Origin: an uncultured Roseburia sp.
GTDB lineage: Bacteria > Bacillota > Clostridia > Lachnospirales > Lachnospiraceae
Assembly: GCA_947088675.1 (NCBI GenBank)
Contig: CAMUHN010000022.1
Location: 1 to 43,178 of the forward strand
Direction: 5' to 3'
DNA length: 43,178 bases
The position numbers and the translations under genes are program-made. Under the pieces are notes generated by a model, which was given only the letters and a program-made list of their open reading frames with translations, searched no databases and was not told the DNA's origin. Shown here in pieces: positions 37,223-43,178 of this stretch. Each line of letters begins with the position of its first letter. The first letter of the stretch is position 1.

Positions 37223-38125
37223 ATGAGTATAAAAGACAAAACGGAACAGGTGTTGAGAGATCTCTATATTCTGCTCTCAAAAAGCGAAATCTATAACGGG
37301 GATGCGAACAGGCTTATTGTAGATAAAGAACAGATTGTTGCGCTTTTAAACGGGTTGAGCGTCTGTGTCAGCGGACTGATGGATGAGTACGGGATTTCGC
37401 AGAGCGGGCGTGACAGACTTGAGCGCGAGACAAAAAAGGCAAAAGACGACATTGTGCGTTCTGCAAACCGGCAGGTTGAAGATATCTATGCGGCTGCTTT
37501 TCTCTATACGGACGAGGCGCTGCGGAGGGTGCTTGAGGTGATGCAGGAGACACAGCAGTCCGTCAGGGCACTCTGTAAAAAAGTGGAGTTGGATTTTCAA
37601 AAAGAACAGGAATCCGTTAAGAACAATAAAATGGAATTAAGGGGGCAGCTTCGGGTATTTCGTGATACGGATAAGTATTTAAAATTGATTGAGGAACAGA
37701 ATAAAGCGTTAGAACGTGAACAGATGAAGGCAAAAATGCAGGAGGAAGGTTCAAAATATGCAAAAATTAAGCCGGAAATTAAGGTGAACACAGCTTATTT
37801 TGAACGTATGGGTATTCCGCTTGAAGACGCGCAGGCCGGTGAAAGCCAGGAATCTGCAGGTCTTCGGGCAACAGATGCTGCGCCGCCTGCAGAGAGCGGC
37901 GATACATTTCCCGATGAACCGAAAGAGGCTGTTGTTCCGGAGATTCGTGTCAACCTGGATGCGGAATATTTTAAGTGGCGCGACAATGGATTGAAAATTG
38001 AGGAGGATTCTTCGCCGGGTGCAGAGGAGACAGAAGCGGAAATGGAGAAGAAGCCGGAAAAGAGGTTTTTATTCGGGAAAAAACGTCCAAACAAGCCGGA
38101 TCAGACGGACGGTGAAAGGAGCTGA
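37223..38125 (+). CDS. Coiled-coil protein of unknown function
   Basis: 300 residues; AGGAG lies 8 nt before the ATG. An N-terminal segment (LRDLYILLSKSEIYNGDANR) precedes VDKEQIVALLNGLSVCVSGL, then a long helix (about 60-185) rich in Glu/Lys/Arg that resembles the peripheral-stalk or DivIVA type of coiled coil (ERETKKAKDDIVRSANRQVE, DIYAAAFLYTDEALRRVLEV). The C-terminal third is acidic and low-complexity and ends in basic KKPEKRFLFGKKRPNKPDQT. Two short segments repeat the theme 'E(I)(K/R)VN..(A)YF' (EIKVNTAYFERMG near 190 and EIRVNLDAEYFKWRD near 240), perhaps a duplicated docking peptide. No signal peptide. I know of similar proteins in Lachnospiraceae but no function. First of three closely spaced genes. 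Confidence 0.8.
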   Translation: MSIKDKTEQVLRDLYILLSKSEIYNGDANRLIVDKEQIVALLNGLSVCVSGLMDEYGISQSGRDRLERETKKAKDDIVRSANRQVEDIYAAAFLYTDEALRRVLEVMQETQQSVRALCKKVELDFQKEQESVKNNKMELRGQLRVFRDTDKYLKLIEEQNKALEREQMKAKMQEEGSKYAKIKPEIKVNTAYFERMGIPLEDAQAGESQESAGLRATDAAPPAESGDTFPDEPKEAVVPEIRVNLDAEYFKWRDNGLKIEEDSSPGAEETEAEMEKKPEKRFLFGKKRPNKPDQTDGERS

Positions 38126-38127
38126 AC

Positions 38128-38529
38128 ATGTTCTTATTTCTTATGTCGAAAGACAAAAGGGAAGAATATCGCAAAAGGACATACCGGTACAGAAAGGAAT
38201 TTATCTATCGTACACCGACGCCGCACGACTGGCTTTTTCCTTATACCGGTACGGAAAGTGATTTTGTATCATTGTTTGGACGTCTGACATTGGCCCCGAT
38301 GTTTGTATTTTTGTGTATCTGTTTTATTCATTTGATGAGTTCGGAATATGAAGCGCGGGTCACGCTTCTGGTTTGTTTTGCGGTAATGGATCTGTTTGTT
38401 CTGGCCGGTTATATCCAAAAAGTGATAAAAAAGAAAAAGCGCATGGAACGGGAGGCACAGGATACTGGGGGAGCGTCCGAAAAAGAAGATTCTGTTTCCT
38501 GTCTGGATCTCTATGAGGATGATCTGTGA
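38128..38529 (+). CDS. Small membrane protein of unknown function
   Basis: 133 residues, starting 2 nt after the preceding stop codon with AAAGGAG upstream. A basic N-terminus (SKDKREEYRKRTYRYRKEF) is followed by two transmembrane helices (about 55-72, APMFVFLCICFIHLMS; about 78-98, VTLLVCFAVMDLFVLAGYI), with the short hydrophilic SSEYEAR turn between them, and then by a basic stretch (KKKKRMEREA) and an acidic tail. By the positive-inside rule both ends are cytoplasmic. No family recognised. Tight spacing with the genes on either side implies co-translation. Confidence 0.78.
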   Translation: MFLFLMSKDKREEYRKRTYRYRKEFIYRTPTPHDWLFPYTGTESDFVSLFGRLTLAPMFVFLCICFIHLMSSEYEARVTLLVCFAVMDLFVLAGYIQKVIKKKKRMEREAQDTGGASEKEDSVSCLDLYEDDL

Positions 38530-38553
38530 GCGCTGGAAAGGAGAATGGAACAG

Positions 38554-39408
38554 ATGAATTTTGAAAAAGAAAAAAGGAAATATGAGAAGCGTTACGAAGA
38601 GGAAGTAAGGGAGTTACTGGTTCTGACCGGAGAGTATGTCGGAGGAGCCGGCAGCGCCGGAGACGGGCTGTGGTCGCCAAGTGCGGATATTCTTGGCTAT
38701 GTGGATCTGAAATCCGGAGAAACGGTAGAAACAGATGGCATTTTAAACTGGCTTGCGCGCGAGGAAGATAAGGACGGGTGGATTTATTGTCTGGAGGATC
38801 TTACCATTTATCGTATCACATGTCGGAAAATAAAACCTGAAGAAGTAATAAAAAATGCGCCGGAACGCTTTTTTCATCAGTTTCTGCTGACCAAAGTTGT
38901 AGAGCGCAATGTTTCAAATCCAAATCTGTCCGCTCTTCTGGAAAAATATAAAGAGGTTGTCACGCTTAAGGATGAGGAATGTGGGACATTTACACTCGAT
39001 CGTCATTTTAACTGGTTTGAAAGCACGGTTGCCTGGCTGGGGAGAGAGTGCCTCGTAACGCTGGAATGTGACGAGGAAAAGGGAACTGCGGCGGAACAGG
39101 CGTTGGCTCATTTTAAGAAGATCTATAAGAATCGGAGAGATTGGGATGAAAGGTTCCGTCGATTTGCAGCAGAAAAGCTTGCAGAGGATGCCAGTGAATG
39201 GCAGGAGGACGGATACGATGAGGAAGAGGAAGCGCCGGTGATTACGGAAGAGGTATTTGCGGAACGTATCGGAATCAGCGAAATTAACATAGATGCGGAA
39301 GGGAATTATGAGGTCTATTATAACGACGACGATATGTTTTATGGTCATGTGATTATCATAGACGGCAGCGTGGACGGCGAGATGGACGACGCTTATATTG
39401 CCGGGTAA
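38554..39408 (+). CDS. DUF2262 domain protein
   Basis: 284 residues from the ATG at 38554, 10 nt after GGAAAGGAG; the in-frame ATG at 38545 lies too close to that site. The N-terminal region has GEYVGGAGSAGDGLWSPSAD and a short beta-rich domain (about 20-100). The C-terminal half, from LDRHFNWFESTVAWLGRECL through DWDERFRRFAAEKL and VITEEVFAERIGISEINIDA to the very acidic end (YYNDDDMFYGHVIIIDGSVD), matches the DUF2262 pattern as I recall it. That domain has no established function, although proteins of this type turn up beside immunity-like genes. No signal peptide; cytoplasmic. Last of the three-gene group; a terminator follows at 39497. Confidence 0.78.
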   Translation: MNFEKEKRKYEKRYEEEVRELLVLTGEYVGGAGSAGDGLWSPSADILGYVDLKSGETVETDGILNWLAREEDKDGWIYCLEDLTIYRITCRKIKPEEVIKNAPERFFHQFLLTKVVERNVSNPNLSALLEKYKEVVTLKDEECGTFTLDRHFNWFESTVAWLGRECLVTLECDEEKGTAAEQALAHFKKIYKNRRDWDERFRRFAAEKLAEDASEWQEDGYDEEEEAPVITEEVFAERIGISEINIDAEGNYEVYYNDDDMFYGHVIIIDGSVDGEMDDAYIAG

Positions 39409-39418
39409 TAGTGTGAGA

Positions 39419-39483
39419 AGTACATCTAAAGCTCGTTTACGAGCTTTTGCTCATTGCCAATGGGCATTTCGCCAGGATGTACT
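39419..39483 (+). repeat. Three-way-junction-like palindromic element
   Basis: An outer stem AGTACATC (39419-39426) / GATGTACT (39476-39483) encloses two hairpins: AAAGCTCG-TTTA-CGAGCTTT (39428-39447) and GCTCATT-GCC-AATGGGC (39449-39465, one G-U pair). It starts 11 nt after the stop codon of the DUF2262 gene. Confidence 0.6.
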
Positions 39484-39496
39484 AAGTTTCAGGCCG

Positions 39497-39540
39497 AAAA
39501 ACGCTAAAAAAATGCGACGTAAACGTCACGTGGCGTTTTT
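39497..39540 (+). terminator. Terminator of the three-gene operon
   Basis: AAAAACGC (39497-39504) pairs with GCGTTTTT (39533-39540); inside it GACGT-AA-ACGTC (39516-39527) forms a second small stem. The right arm ends in a T run, as expected for a terminator. Confidence 0.65.
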
Positions 39541-39551
39541 CATTTCGATTT

Positions 39552-39578
39552 GAGTCACAGCGAAGCTGTGACATGGGG
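39552..39578 (+). repeat. GAGTC hairpin repeat, full copy
   Basis: GAGTCACAGC-GAA-GCTGTGAC followed by ATGGGG. Related to 37187-37206, 39933-39961 and 40671-40700, which share the GAGTC start and/or the (A)(T/C)GGGKGT end around a short GC-rich hairpin. Confidence 0.6.
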
Positions 39579-39597
39579 CAGTGTGCGAAGAAGTACG

Positions 39598-39636
39598 AGA
39601 AAAGGCATGGCAGGACGCGATGCCTTTTCTTATCTT
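39598..39636 (+). terminator. Terminator-like hairpin, 11-bp stem
   Basis: AGAAAAGGCAT (39598-39608) and ATGCCTTTTCT (39620-39630) pair perfectly around an 11-nt loop and are followed by TATCTTTT. Possibly a second terminator for the upstream operon. Confidence 0.55.
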
Positions 39637-39704
39637 TTAGGAAAGACCTTGTTGCATTAACGTTTGAAAGTACTGACTTTCCTATAAGATAAAAACAGCT
39701 AAAT

Positions 39705-39759
39705 TTAAGAATACATTAAGAAAACAATGCTACAAATGTTTGTGTTTTCCTGTTACAAT
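39705..39759 (+). promoter_or_regulatory. OmpR/PhoB-type direct repeat and -10 before the response regulator gene
   Basis: TTAAGAA occurs at 39705-39711 and 39716-39722, separated by 4 nt (11-bp periodicity, one helical turn), the arrangement bound by OmpR/PhoB-family dimers. A TACAAT hexamer (39754-39759) could be the -10; no good -35 is present (39731-39736 is TACAAA), as in activator-dependent promoters. Autoregulation by the adjacent response regulator is inferred. Confidence 0.5.
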
Positions 39760-39862
39760 GAAAGAAATTCTATATTGACGGTCGAAAAGGCTGACCGTCA
39801 GTATAAAGTTATGCACACAGCCGCATAAGGAAATATGCCGCTTCGCGGCTGCGGCTGGCGCG

Positions 39863-39895
39863 ATACTCACGGCAGATTTTATCTGTCGTGAGTAT
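39863..39895 (+). repeat. 15-bp palindrome in the response-regulator leader
   Basis: ATACTCACGGCAGAT (39863-39877) pairs with ATCTGTCGTGAGTAT (39881-39895) around a TTT loop with one G-U pair. It is part of a run of five hairpins between the -10 at 39754 and the start codon at 39979. Confidence 0.6.
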
Positions 39896-39932
39896 AAGTC
39901 CCACGCGTGAACAGTGTTCACGTTGCAGATAT

Positions 39933-39961
39933 GAGTCGCAGCGAAGCTGCGAGACGGGTGT
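39933..39961 (+). repeat. GAGTC hairpin repeat copy just before the response regulator gene
   Basis: GAGTCGCAGC-GAA-GCTGCGAG followed by ACGGGTGT. It ends immediately before the GAGGGAGG ribosome binding site of the gene at 39979. Confidence 0.6.
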
Positions 39962-39978
39962 AAGAGGGAGGAAAGTAT

Positions 39979-40671
39979 ATGCAGACGATATTAGTGTGTG
40001 ATGATGACAAGGAAATCGTAGAGGCGATTGAAATTTATCTGCAGCAGGAGGGCTATCATGTCTTAAAGGCTTATGACGGCGAAGAAGCTCTTCTCATGCT
40101 TAAAAATAACGAGATACATCTTCTGATTATGGATGTGATGATGCCGCGTCTTGACGGAATACGGGCTACCTTAAAAATCCGCGAGGAGAGCAGTATCCCG
40201 ATTATTATCCTCTCGGCTAAGACGGAAGACGCAGACAAAATACTTGGACTTAATATCGGCGCTGACGATTATGTCGCAAAACCATTTAATCCGCTGGAAC
40301 TGGTAGCCCGCGTAAAATCACAGCTGCGCCGCTATACACAGCTTGGAAATGCGGCGGAGGAGACAGATGCGGTTTATTCTGCCGGCGGACTTTCCATTAA
40401 CGATGATCTGAAAGAAGTCACAGTAGACGGGGAACCAGTACGATTAACGCCGATTGAATATAATATTTTGCTGCTATTGGTGAAAAATCAGGGAAAAGTA
40501 TTTTCAATTGACCAGATTTATGAGAGCATCTGGAATGAGGATGCGATCGGCGCGGACAATACGGTTGCCGTCCATATACGTCATATACGGGAAAAGATTG
40601 AGATCAATCCGAAAGAGCCGCGTTATCTTAAAGTAGTCTGGGGTGTGGGGTATAAGATTGAGAAAAATTAG
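39979..40671 (+). CDS. OmpR-family response regulator
   Basis: 230 residues. The receiver domain has the acidic pocket (CDDD at 7-10), the phosphoacceptor D52 (LLIMDVMMPRLDG), LSAKTED and the conserved lysine in VAKPFNP. The C-terminal winged helix (about 130-228) has VRLTPIEYNILLLLVKNQGK, FSIDQIYESIWNEDA and NTVAVHIRHIREKIEI, ending RYLKVVWGVGYKIEKN as in OmpR/VanR/PhoB proteins. It should be phosphorylated by the kinase encoded 29 nt downstream. GGGAGGAAAG precedes the start. The TTAAGAA direct repeat at 39705-39722 is a likely own target. Confidence 0.96.
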   Translation: MQTILVCDDDKEIVEAIEIYLQQEGYHVLKAYDGEEALLMLKNNEIHLLIMDVMMPRLDGIRATLKIREESSIPIIILSAKTEDADKILGLNIGADDYVAKPFNPLELVARVKSQLRRYTQLGNAAEETDAVYSAGGLSINDDLKEVTVDGEPVRLTPIEYNILLLLVKNQGKVFSIDQIYESIWNEDAIGADNTVAVHIRHIREKIEINPKEPRYLKVVWGVGYKIEKN

Positions 40672-40700
40672 CTGCGGCAAAGCCGCGGCATGGGGGTTGC
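40671..40700 (+). repeat. Hairpin repeat between response regulator and kinase genes
   Basis: GCTGCGGC-AAA-GCCGCGGC followed by ATGGGGGTTGC; it fills the entire gap and supplies the GGGGG ribosome binding site of the kinase gene at 40701. The end is shared with the copy at 37195-37206 (CGGCATGGGTGTT). Confidence 0.6.
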
Positions 40701-42713
40701 ATGGAGCGAACATCGTACTCTTTAGGGAAAAAAATAACCGGTATTGTGCTGCATCAGTTGTTTACCATTATCCTGATGGTTTCCGTATTTTTGCTGGGTA
40801 TGCTTCTCAGTAAAAATATTCTTGCATTTTCGGATGCCGGTTCGGGCGACTTTTTGGATTCCGGCTATTACCTTGCCTGTGTGGAGAAAAAGTGTGATGA
40901 ATTAAGCGCATATCTTTATTTGAAACAGAAAGGCGATGACAGAAAATCAGAAGAAAACCGTCATTATATGCGGTATTTAAATGAATTCAGAGGAGAGGAA
41001 TCCAATTTTATTTTCTGGTACAAAAAGCAGGACAATTGGTTTTCGAATCATCCGCAGGCGGTGGAAGGGCAGATTTTTGATATCAATGAGGTCTGCGAAG
41101 AAGCAAAATTAATGGGAAATTATCTGTTGTATGATATGCAGGAAAAGCAGTTCAGCACTGATATCAGAGGACTTGAGCGATATTTTCTGGAGATGAGGAC
41201 AGCAAAGACATTCTGGGGATTTGAGAATGTGGCGTTGGTGATTGGCATTGACACGGAATTTTCAGCAGACGATGACCTTGCGTATGCTGCGAGGGAGTAT
41301 GCAAAGCTGCAGCCGTGGATTAAAATCAGTATGTTAAGCGCCATTATCAGCGTTGTCGGATGGATCCTGTCTCTTGTATATCTTACAATCGCGGCCGGGC
41401 ACAAGGCGGGCGAGGAATGGGTGATCGCGCTTAATCCGTTTGACAGAATAAAAACGGAATTTCTTGCTGTCGGTTTTTTTGTTGTGACAGGTGAAATGAT
41501 CGTTATGATGGCGCGCATTAACAGCCAGGAATGGGATGTAGCAGGACTTCTGGTTGCATCCGGAAGCATTGGTTTTTTGATCGACACGGTATTTCTGCTG
41601 TTTTATCTGAGCATGGTGCGTCGTCTGAAAGCAGAAGTTTTGTGGGAAAACAGTTTCGCTTTCTGGTTTAAAACCAAAACGGAAAAACTGTTTCGGGAGC
41701 GTTCTGTGACTGTTAAAGTTGTGATGATGTTTTCCTGTCATGCCATCCTTTGTTTTGTTCTTGCAATCGGAGTATTCTGTCAGCGAAGTGTGCTTTCGCT
41801 GATATTGCTGTTCTTTCTTTTTTCTGCTGAAGCCTATTATTTTTTGCGGCAGGCAGTCGAGCATCATAAAATACGCAAAGGCGTGGAAGCGATTGCGTCC
41901 GGGGAGCTGGAGTTTAAAATTGATGAGGATGAACTGCATGGCGAGGACAAAAAACTTGCCGCCGCAATTAATAACATTGGTTCCGGTTTACTGCATGCGG
42001 TGGATGACAGCACAAAAAACGAGCGCATGAAAGCAGACCTGATCACAAATGTATCGCATGATATCAAGACGCCGCTGACATCCATTATTAATTATGTGAA
42101 TCTTTTAAAAATTGAAAAAGTCGATAATCCGCGTGTCAGCAATTATGTGCGCATTTTGGATGAAAAATCGCAAAGGCTCAAACAGCTGACGGAAGATCTG
42201 GTGGAGGCGTCGAGAATAAGTTCCGGAAATGTGAAGCTTGATATGCAAAAAATTAATATTGTGGAGCTTGTGTATCAGACCGGTGCGGAATTTAACGAGA
42301 AATTTGAAGAAAAAGAGCTGACTGTTGTCACAAAGCTTCCACAGAATGCGGTTTTTATTCTGGCAGACGGCAGGCAGCTCTATCGTGTTATTGAAAACCT
42401 GTATAATAATGTAGCGAAATATGCGTTGAAAAATACGCGCGTCTATGTCGATATCCAGGAAAAAGAGGAGGCGGACGAGGTCGTTCTTTCCATAAAAAAT
42501 GTGTCAGAGCAGTCGCTTGCGCTGGAAAACAGCCAGGTTGCCGATCTGACCGAGCGGTTTATCCGCGGAGAGACATCAAGAACGACAGAGGGAAGCGGTC
42601 TGGGGCTTTCCATTGCCAAAAATCTGACTGTTTTAATGGGAGGTCAGTTTGAGATCAGTGTGGACGGCGATTTATTTAAAGCGAATGTGAGATTTCCCGT
42701 TTTTTCTGCTTGA
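40701..42713 (+). CDS. Membrane sensor histidine kinase with multi-helix sensor
   Basis: 670 residues. First helix at about 10-34, then a roughly 170-residue extracellular part (about 35-205), then five further hydrophobic helices between about 210 and 390 (for example MLSAIISVVGWILSLVYLTI, VMMFSCHAILCFVLAIGVFC and SLILLFFLFSAEAYYFL). A HAMP-like linker with GVEAIASGELEFKID leads to the phosphoacceptor H453 in NVSHDIKTPLTSIINYVNLL. The ATPase domain has an N box (VIENLYNNVAKYA) and G boxes (TEGSGLGLSIAKNL). Partner of the regulator just upstream. The number of transmembrane segments and the lack of a named sensor domain make the stimulus unpredictable; sensing within the membrane is plausible. 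Confidence 0.93.
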   Translation: MERTSYSLGKKITGIVLHQLFTIILMVSVFLLGMLLSKNILAFSDAGSGDFLDSGYYLACVEKKCDELSAYLYLKQKGDDRKSEENRHYMRYLNEFRGEESNFIFWYKKQDNWFSNHPQAVEGQIFDINEVCEEAKLMGNYLLYDMQEKQFSTDIRGLERYFLEMRTAKTFWGFENVALVIGIDTEFSADDDLAYAAREYAKLQPWIKISMLSAIISVVGWILSLVYLTIAAGHKAGEEWVIALNPFDRIKTEFLAVGFFVVTGEMIVMMARINSQEWDVAGLLVASGSIGFLIDTVFLLFYLSMVRRLKAEVLWENSFAFWFKTKTEKLFRERSVTVKVVMMFSCHAILCFVLAIGVFCQRSVLSLILLFFLFSAEAYYFLRQAVEHHKIRKGVEAIASGELEFKIDEDELHGEDKKLAAAINNIGSGLLHAVDDSTKNERMKADLITNVSHDIKTPLTSIINYVNLLKIEKVDNPRVSNYVRILDEKSQRLKQLTEDLVEASRISSGNVKLDMQKINIVELVYQTGAEFNEKFEEKELTVVTKLPQNAVFILADGRQLYRVIENLYNNVAKYALKNTRVYVDIQEKEEADEVVLSIKNVSEQSLALENSQVADLTERFIRGETSRTTEGSGLGLSIAKNLTVLMGGQFEISVDGDLFKANVRFPVFSA

Positions 42714-42738
42714 TTTTTGCGGTTAGGCCTTATATAAT
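42710..42738 (+). promoter_or_regulatory. Promoter of the hydratase gene
   Basis: TTGATT (42710-42715), 17-nt spacer, TATAAT (42733-42738). The -35 overlaps the stop codon of the histidine kinase gene, so the leader would be about 115 nt. Confidence 0.7.
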
Positions 42739-42750
42739 TTTTAAGTGCCC

Positions 42751-42767
42751 AGTGTGAGAAGAAGTTC
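42751..42767 (+). repeat. AGTGTGAGAAGAAGTTC repeat in the hydratase leader
   Basis: Matches AGTGTGCGAAGAAGTAC at 39580-39596 with two differences and AGTGTGAGAAGTAC at 39410-39423. Further on, CATCTAAGGCTCG (about 42801-42813) matches CATCTAAAGCTCG (39423-39435) with one difference, so two separate pieces of the 39409 region recur here. Confidence 0.55.
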
Positions 42768-42861
42768 TGAAGCTTTTTTCAGAGAGAAAATTGTTAACGG
42801 CATCTAAGGCTCGCATATGGCAGAATGCAGAAATTCAGTTGAGCGGGAATGGAGGAAAAGT

Positions 42862-43178
42862 ATGAAATTATACGAGAGCGGAGTTTACCTGATAGACGGG
42901 AATGAGATTGTTGAGGACGGGGCGGACGCCCTTACGGCCGTAAAGGCAAAGAGCGGGCTTTCTCTGTCAAAGGAAGAGGCGGCTCGGGAAACGATTGCTT
43001 ATGGCATATTAAAAGAACATAACAAATCAAACACGATGAAAAAACTTGAAATCAGGTTTGACAAGCTGACATCGCATGATATCACATTTGTAGGAATTAT
43101 ACAGACAGCAAGAGCGTCCGGACTTGAAAAATTTCCGATTCCGTATGTTCTGACAAATTGCCACAACAGCCTTTGCGC
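42862..43178 (+). CDS. Aconitase-family hydratase, 5' part only
   Basis: 105 complete codons before the window ends. [20 protein letters not shown] and a short helical part are followed by [40 protein letters not shown] and CHNSLCA. The last cysteine-containing stretch fits the start of the [4Fe-4S] region of the YbhJ-like branch of the aconitase family, annotated as hydratases of unknown substrate. The remaining cluster cysteines lie beyond the window. GGAGGAAAAG is 3-12 nt upstream of the start. Assignment comes from memory of the family, not from a search. Confidence 0.7.
   Translation, partial: MKLYESGVYLIDGNEIVEDGADALTAVKAKSGLSLSKEEAARETIAYGILKEHNKSNTMKKLEIRFDKLTSHDITFVGIIQTARASGLEKFPIPYVLTNCHNSLC

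Larger units (their letters stand above)
39409..39978. repeat. Gene-free, palindrome-dense region before the two-component genes
   Basis: No coding region. Inverted repeats in order: 39419-39483 (outer stem enclosing two hairpins), 39497-39540 (terminator), 39554-39572 (GTCACAGC/GCTGTGAC), 39598-39630 (11-bp stem), 39776-39800 (TGACGGTC/GACCGTCA), 39837-39849 (GCCGC/GCGGC), 39863-39895 (15-bp stem), 39906-39922 (CGTGAAC/GTTCACG) and 39936-39951 (CGCAGC/GCTGCG, loop GAA). Between 39640 and 39760 lie the regulatory elements of the response-regulator gene. Several pieces recur elsewhere in the window. Confidence 0.8.

Noticed and set aside
39409-39978. Small protein on the minus strand (39730-39921)
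   Set aside because: It runs through four palindromes, has no ribosome binding site and no recognisable composition of a real protein.

Overview
The window reads as a chromosomal segment of a Gram-positive anaerobe of the Clostridia, most likely Lachnospiraceae. The evidence is strong AGGAGG-type ribosome binding sites, frequent GTG/TTG starts, TTGNNN-N16/17-TATAAT promoters, lipoprotein signal peptides, a PKTGD-type wall-sorting signal, an 8-Fe ferredoxin, and Firmicutes gene order (rpsF-ssb-rpsR; gdpP-rplI-dnaB; sua5/ywlC - ywlE-like - dCMP deaminase - atp operon). I see no transposase, integrase, phage gene or CRISPR array. This is largely core chromosome with two surface or secreted accessory loci.

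Layout. Positions 1-1124: the 5' part of a tRNA-Lys gene (minus strand) and a small lipoprotein. Positions 1261-11088 (minus): one 3275-residue cell-surface protein with a beta-helix-like N-terminal part, InlB-type repeats, twelve tandem units of about 155 residues, and a PKTGD signal followed by an unusual second hydrophobic segment. Positions 11327-13781 (minus): a Cache-domain chemoreceptor and a small XRE-type regulator. Positions 14010-17348: two lipoproteins around a sirtuin, a DUF951 protein and the rpsF-ssb-rpsR operon. Positions 17461-22409: a GdpP-like c-di-AMP phosphodiesterase, rplI behind a hairpin-rich leader, dnaB and a MerR-type regulator. Positions 22504-24946: a ferredoxin (minus), Sua5, a low-molecular-weight phosphatase homologue that lacks the catalytic cysteine, and a dCMP deaminase. 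Positions 25026-32126: the full F1Fo ATP synthase operon (atpZ, atpI, atpB-E-F-H-A-G-D-C), whose c subunit carries a sodium-binding signature. Positions 32216-37029: a secreted GH106-type glycosidase with two Big_2 domains, divergent from an AraC-type regulator. Positions 37223-39408: three genes of unknown function ending in a DUF2262 protein. Positions 39409-39978: a gene-free stretch packed with palindromes. Positions 39979-42713: an OmpR-type response regulator and its histidine kinase. Position 42862 to the end: the 5' part of an aconitase-family hydratase.

How the genes fit together. Most of the window is housekeeping: translation, replication, tRNA modification, second-messenger turnover and energy conservation. 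The glycosidase and the adjacent AraC protein look like a self-contained carbohydrate-response pair; their shared intergenic region carries three copies of the ATTGGTA heptamer. The two-component pair is preceded by a TTAAGAA direct repeat with 11-bp periodicity, typical of OmpR/PhoB-family sites.

Most worth following up: the alanine at the nucleophile position of the phosphatase homologue; the palindrome-rich region at 39409-39978, with related elements at 37187, 40671 and 42751; the Shine-Dalgarno site of gdpP inside an inverted repeat; the hairpin-rich rplI leader; the predicted Na+-coupled ATP synthase; and the repeat array with atypical C-terminus of the giant surface protein. All functional statements rest on motif recognition by eye; no database search was run.
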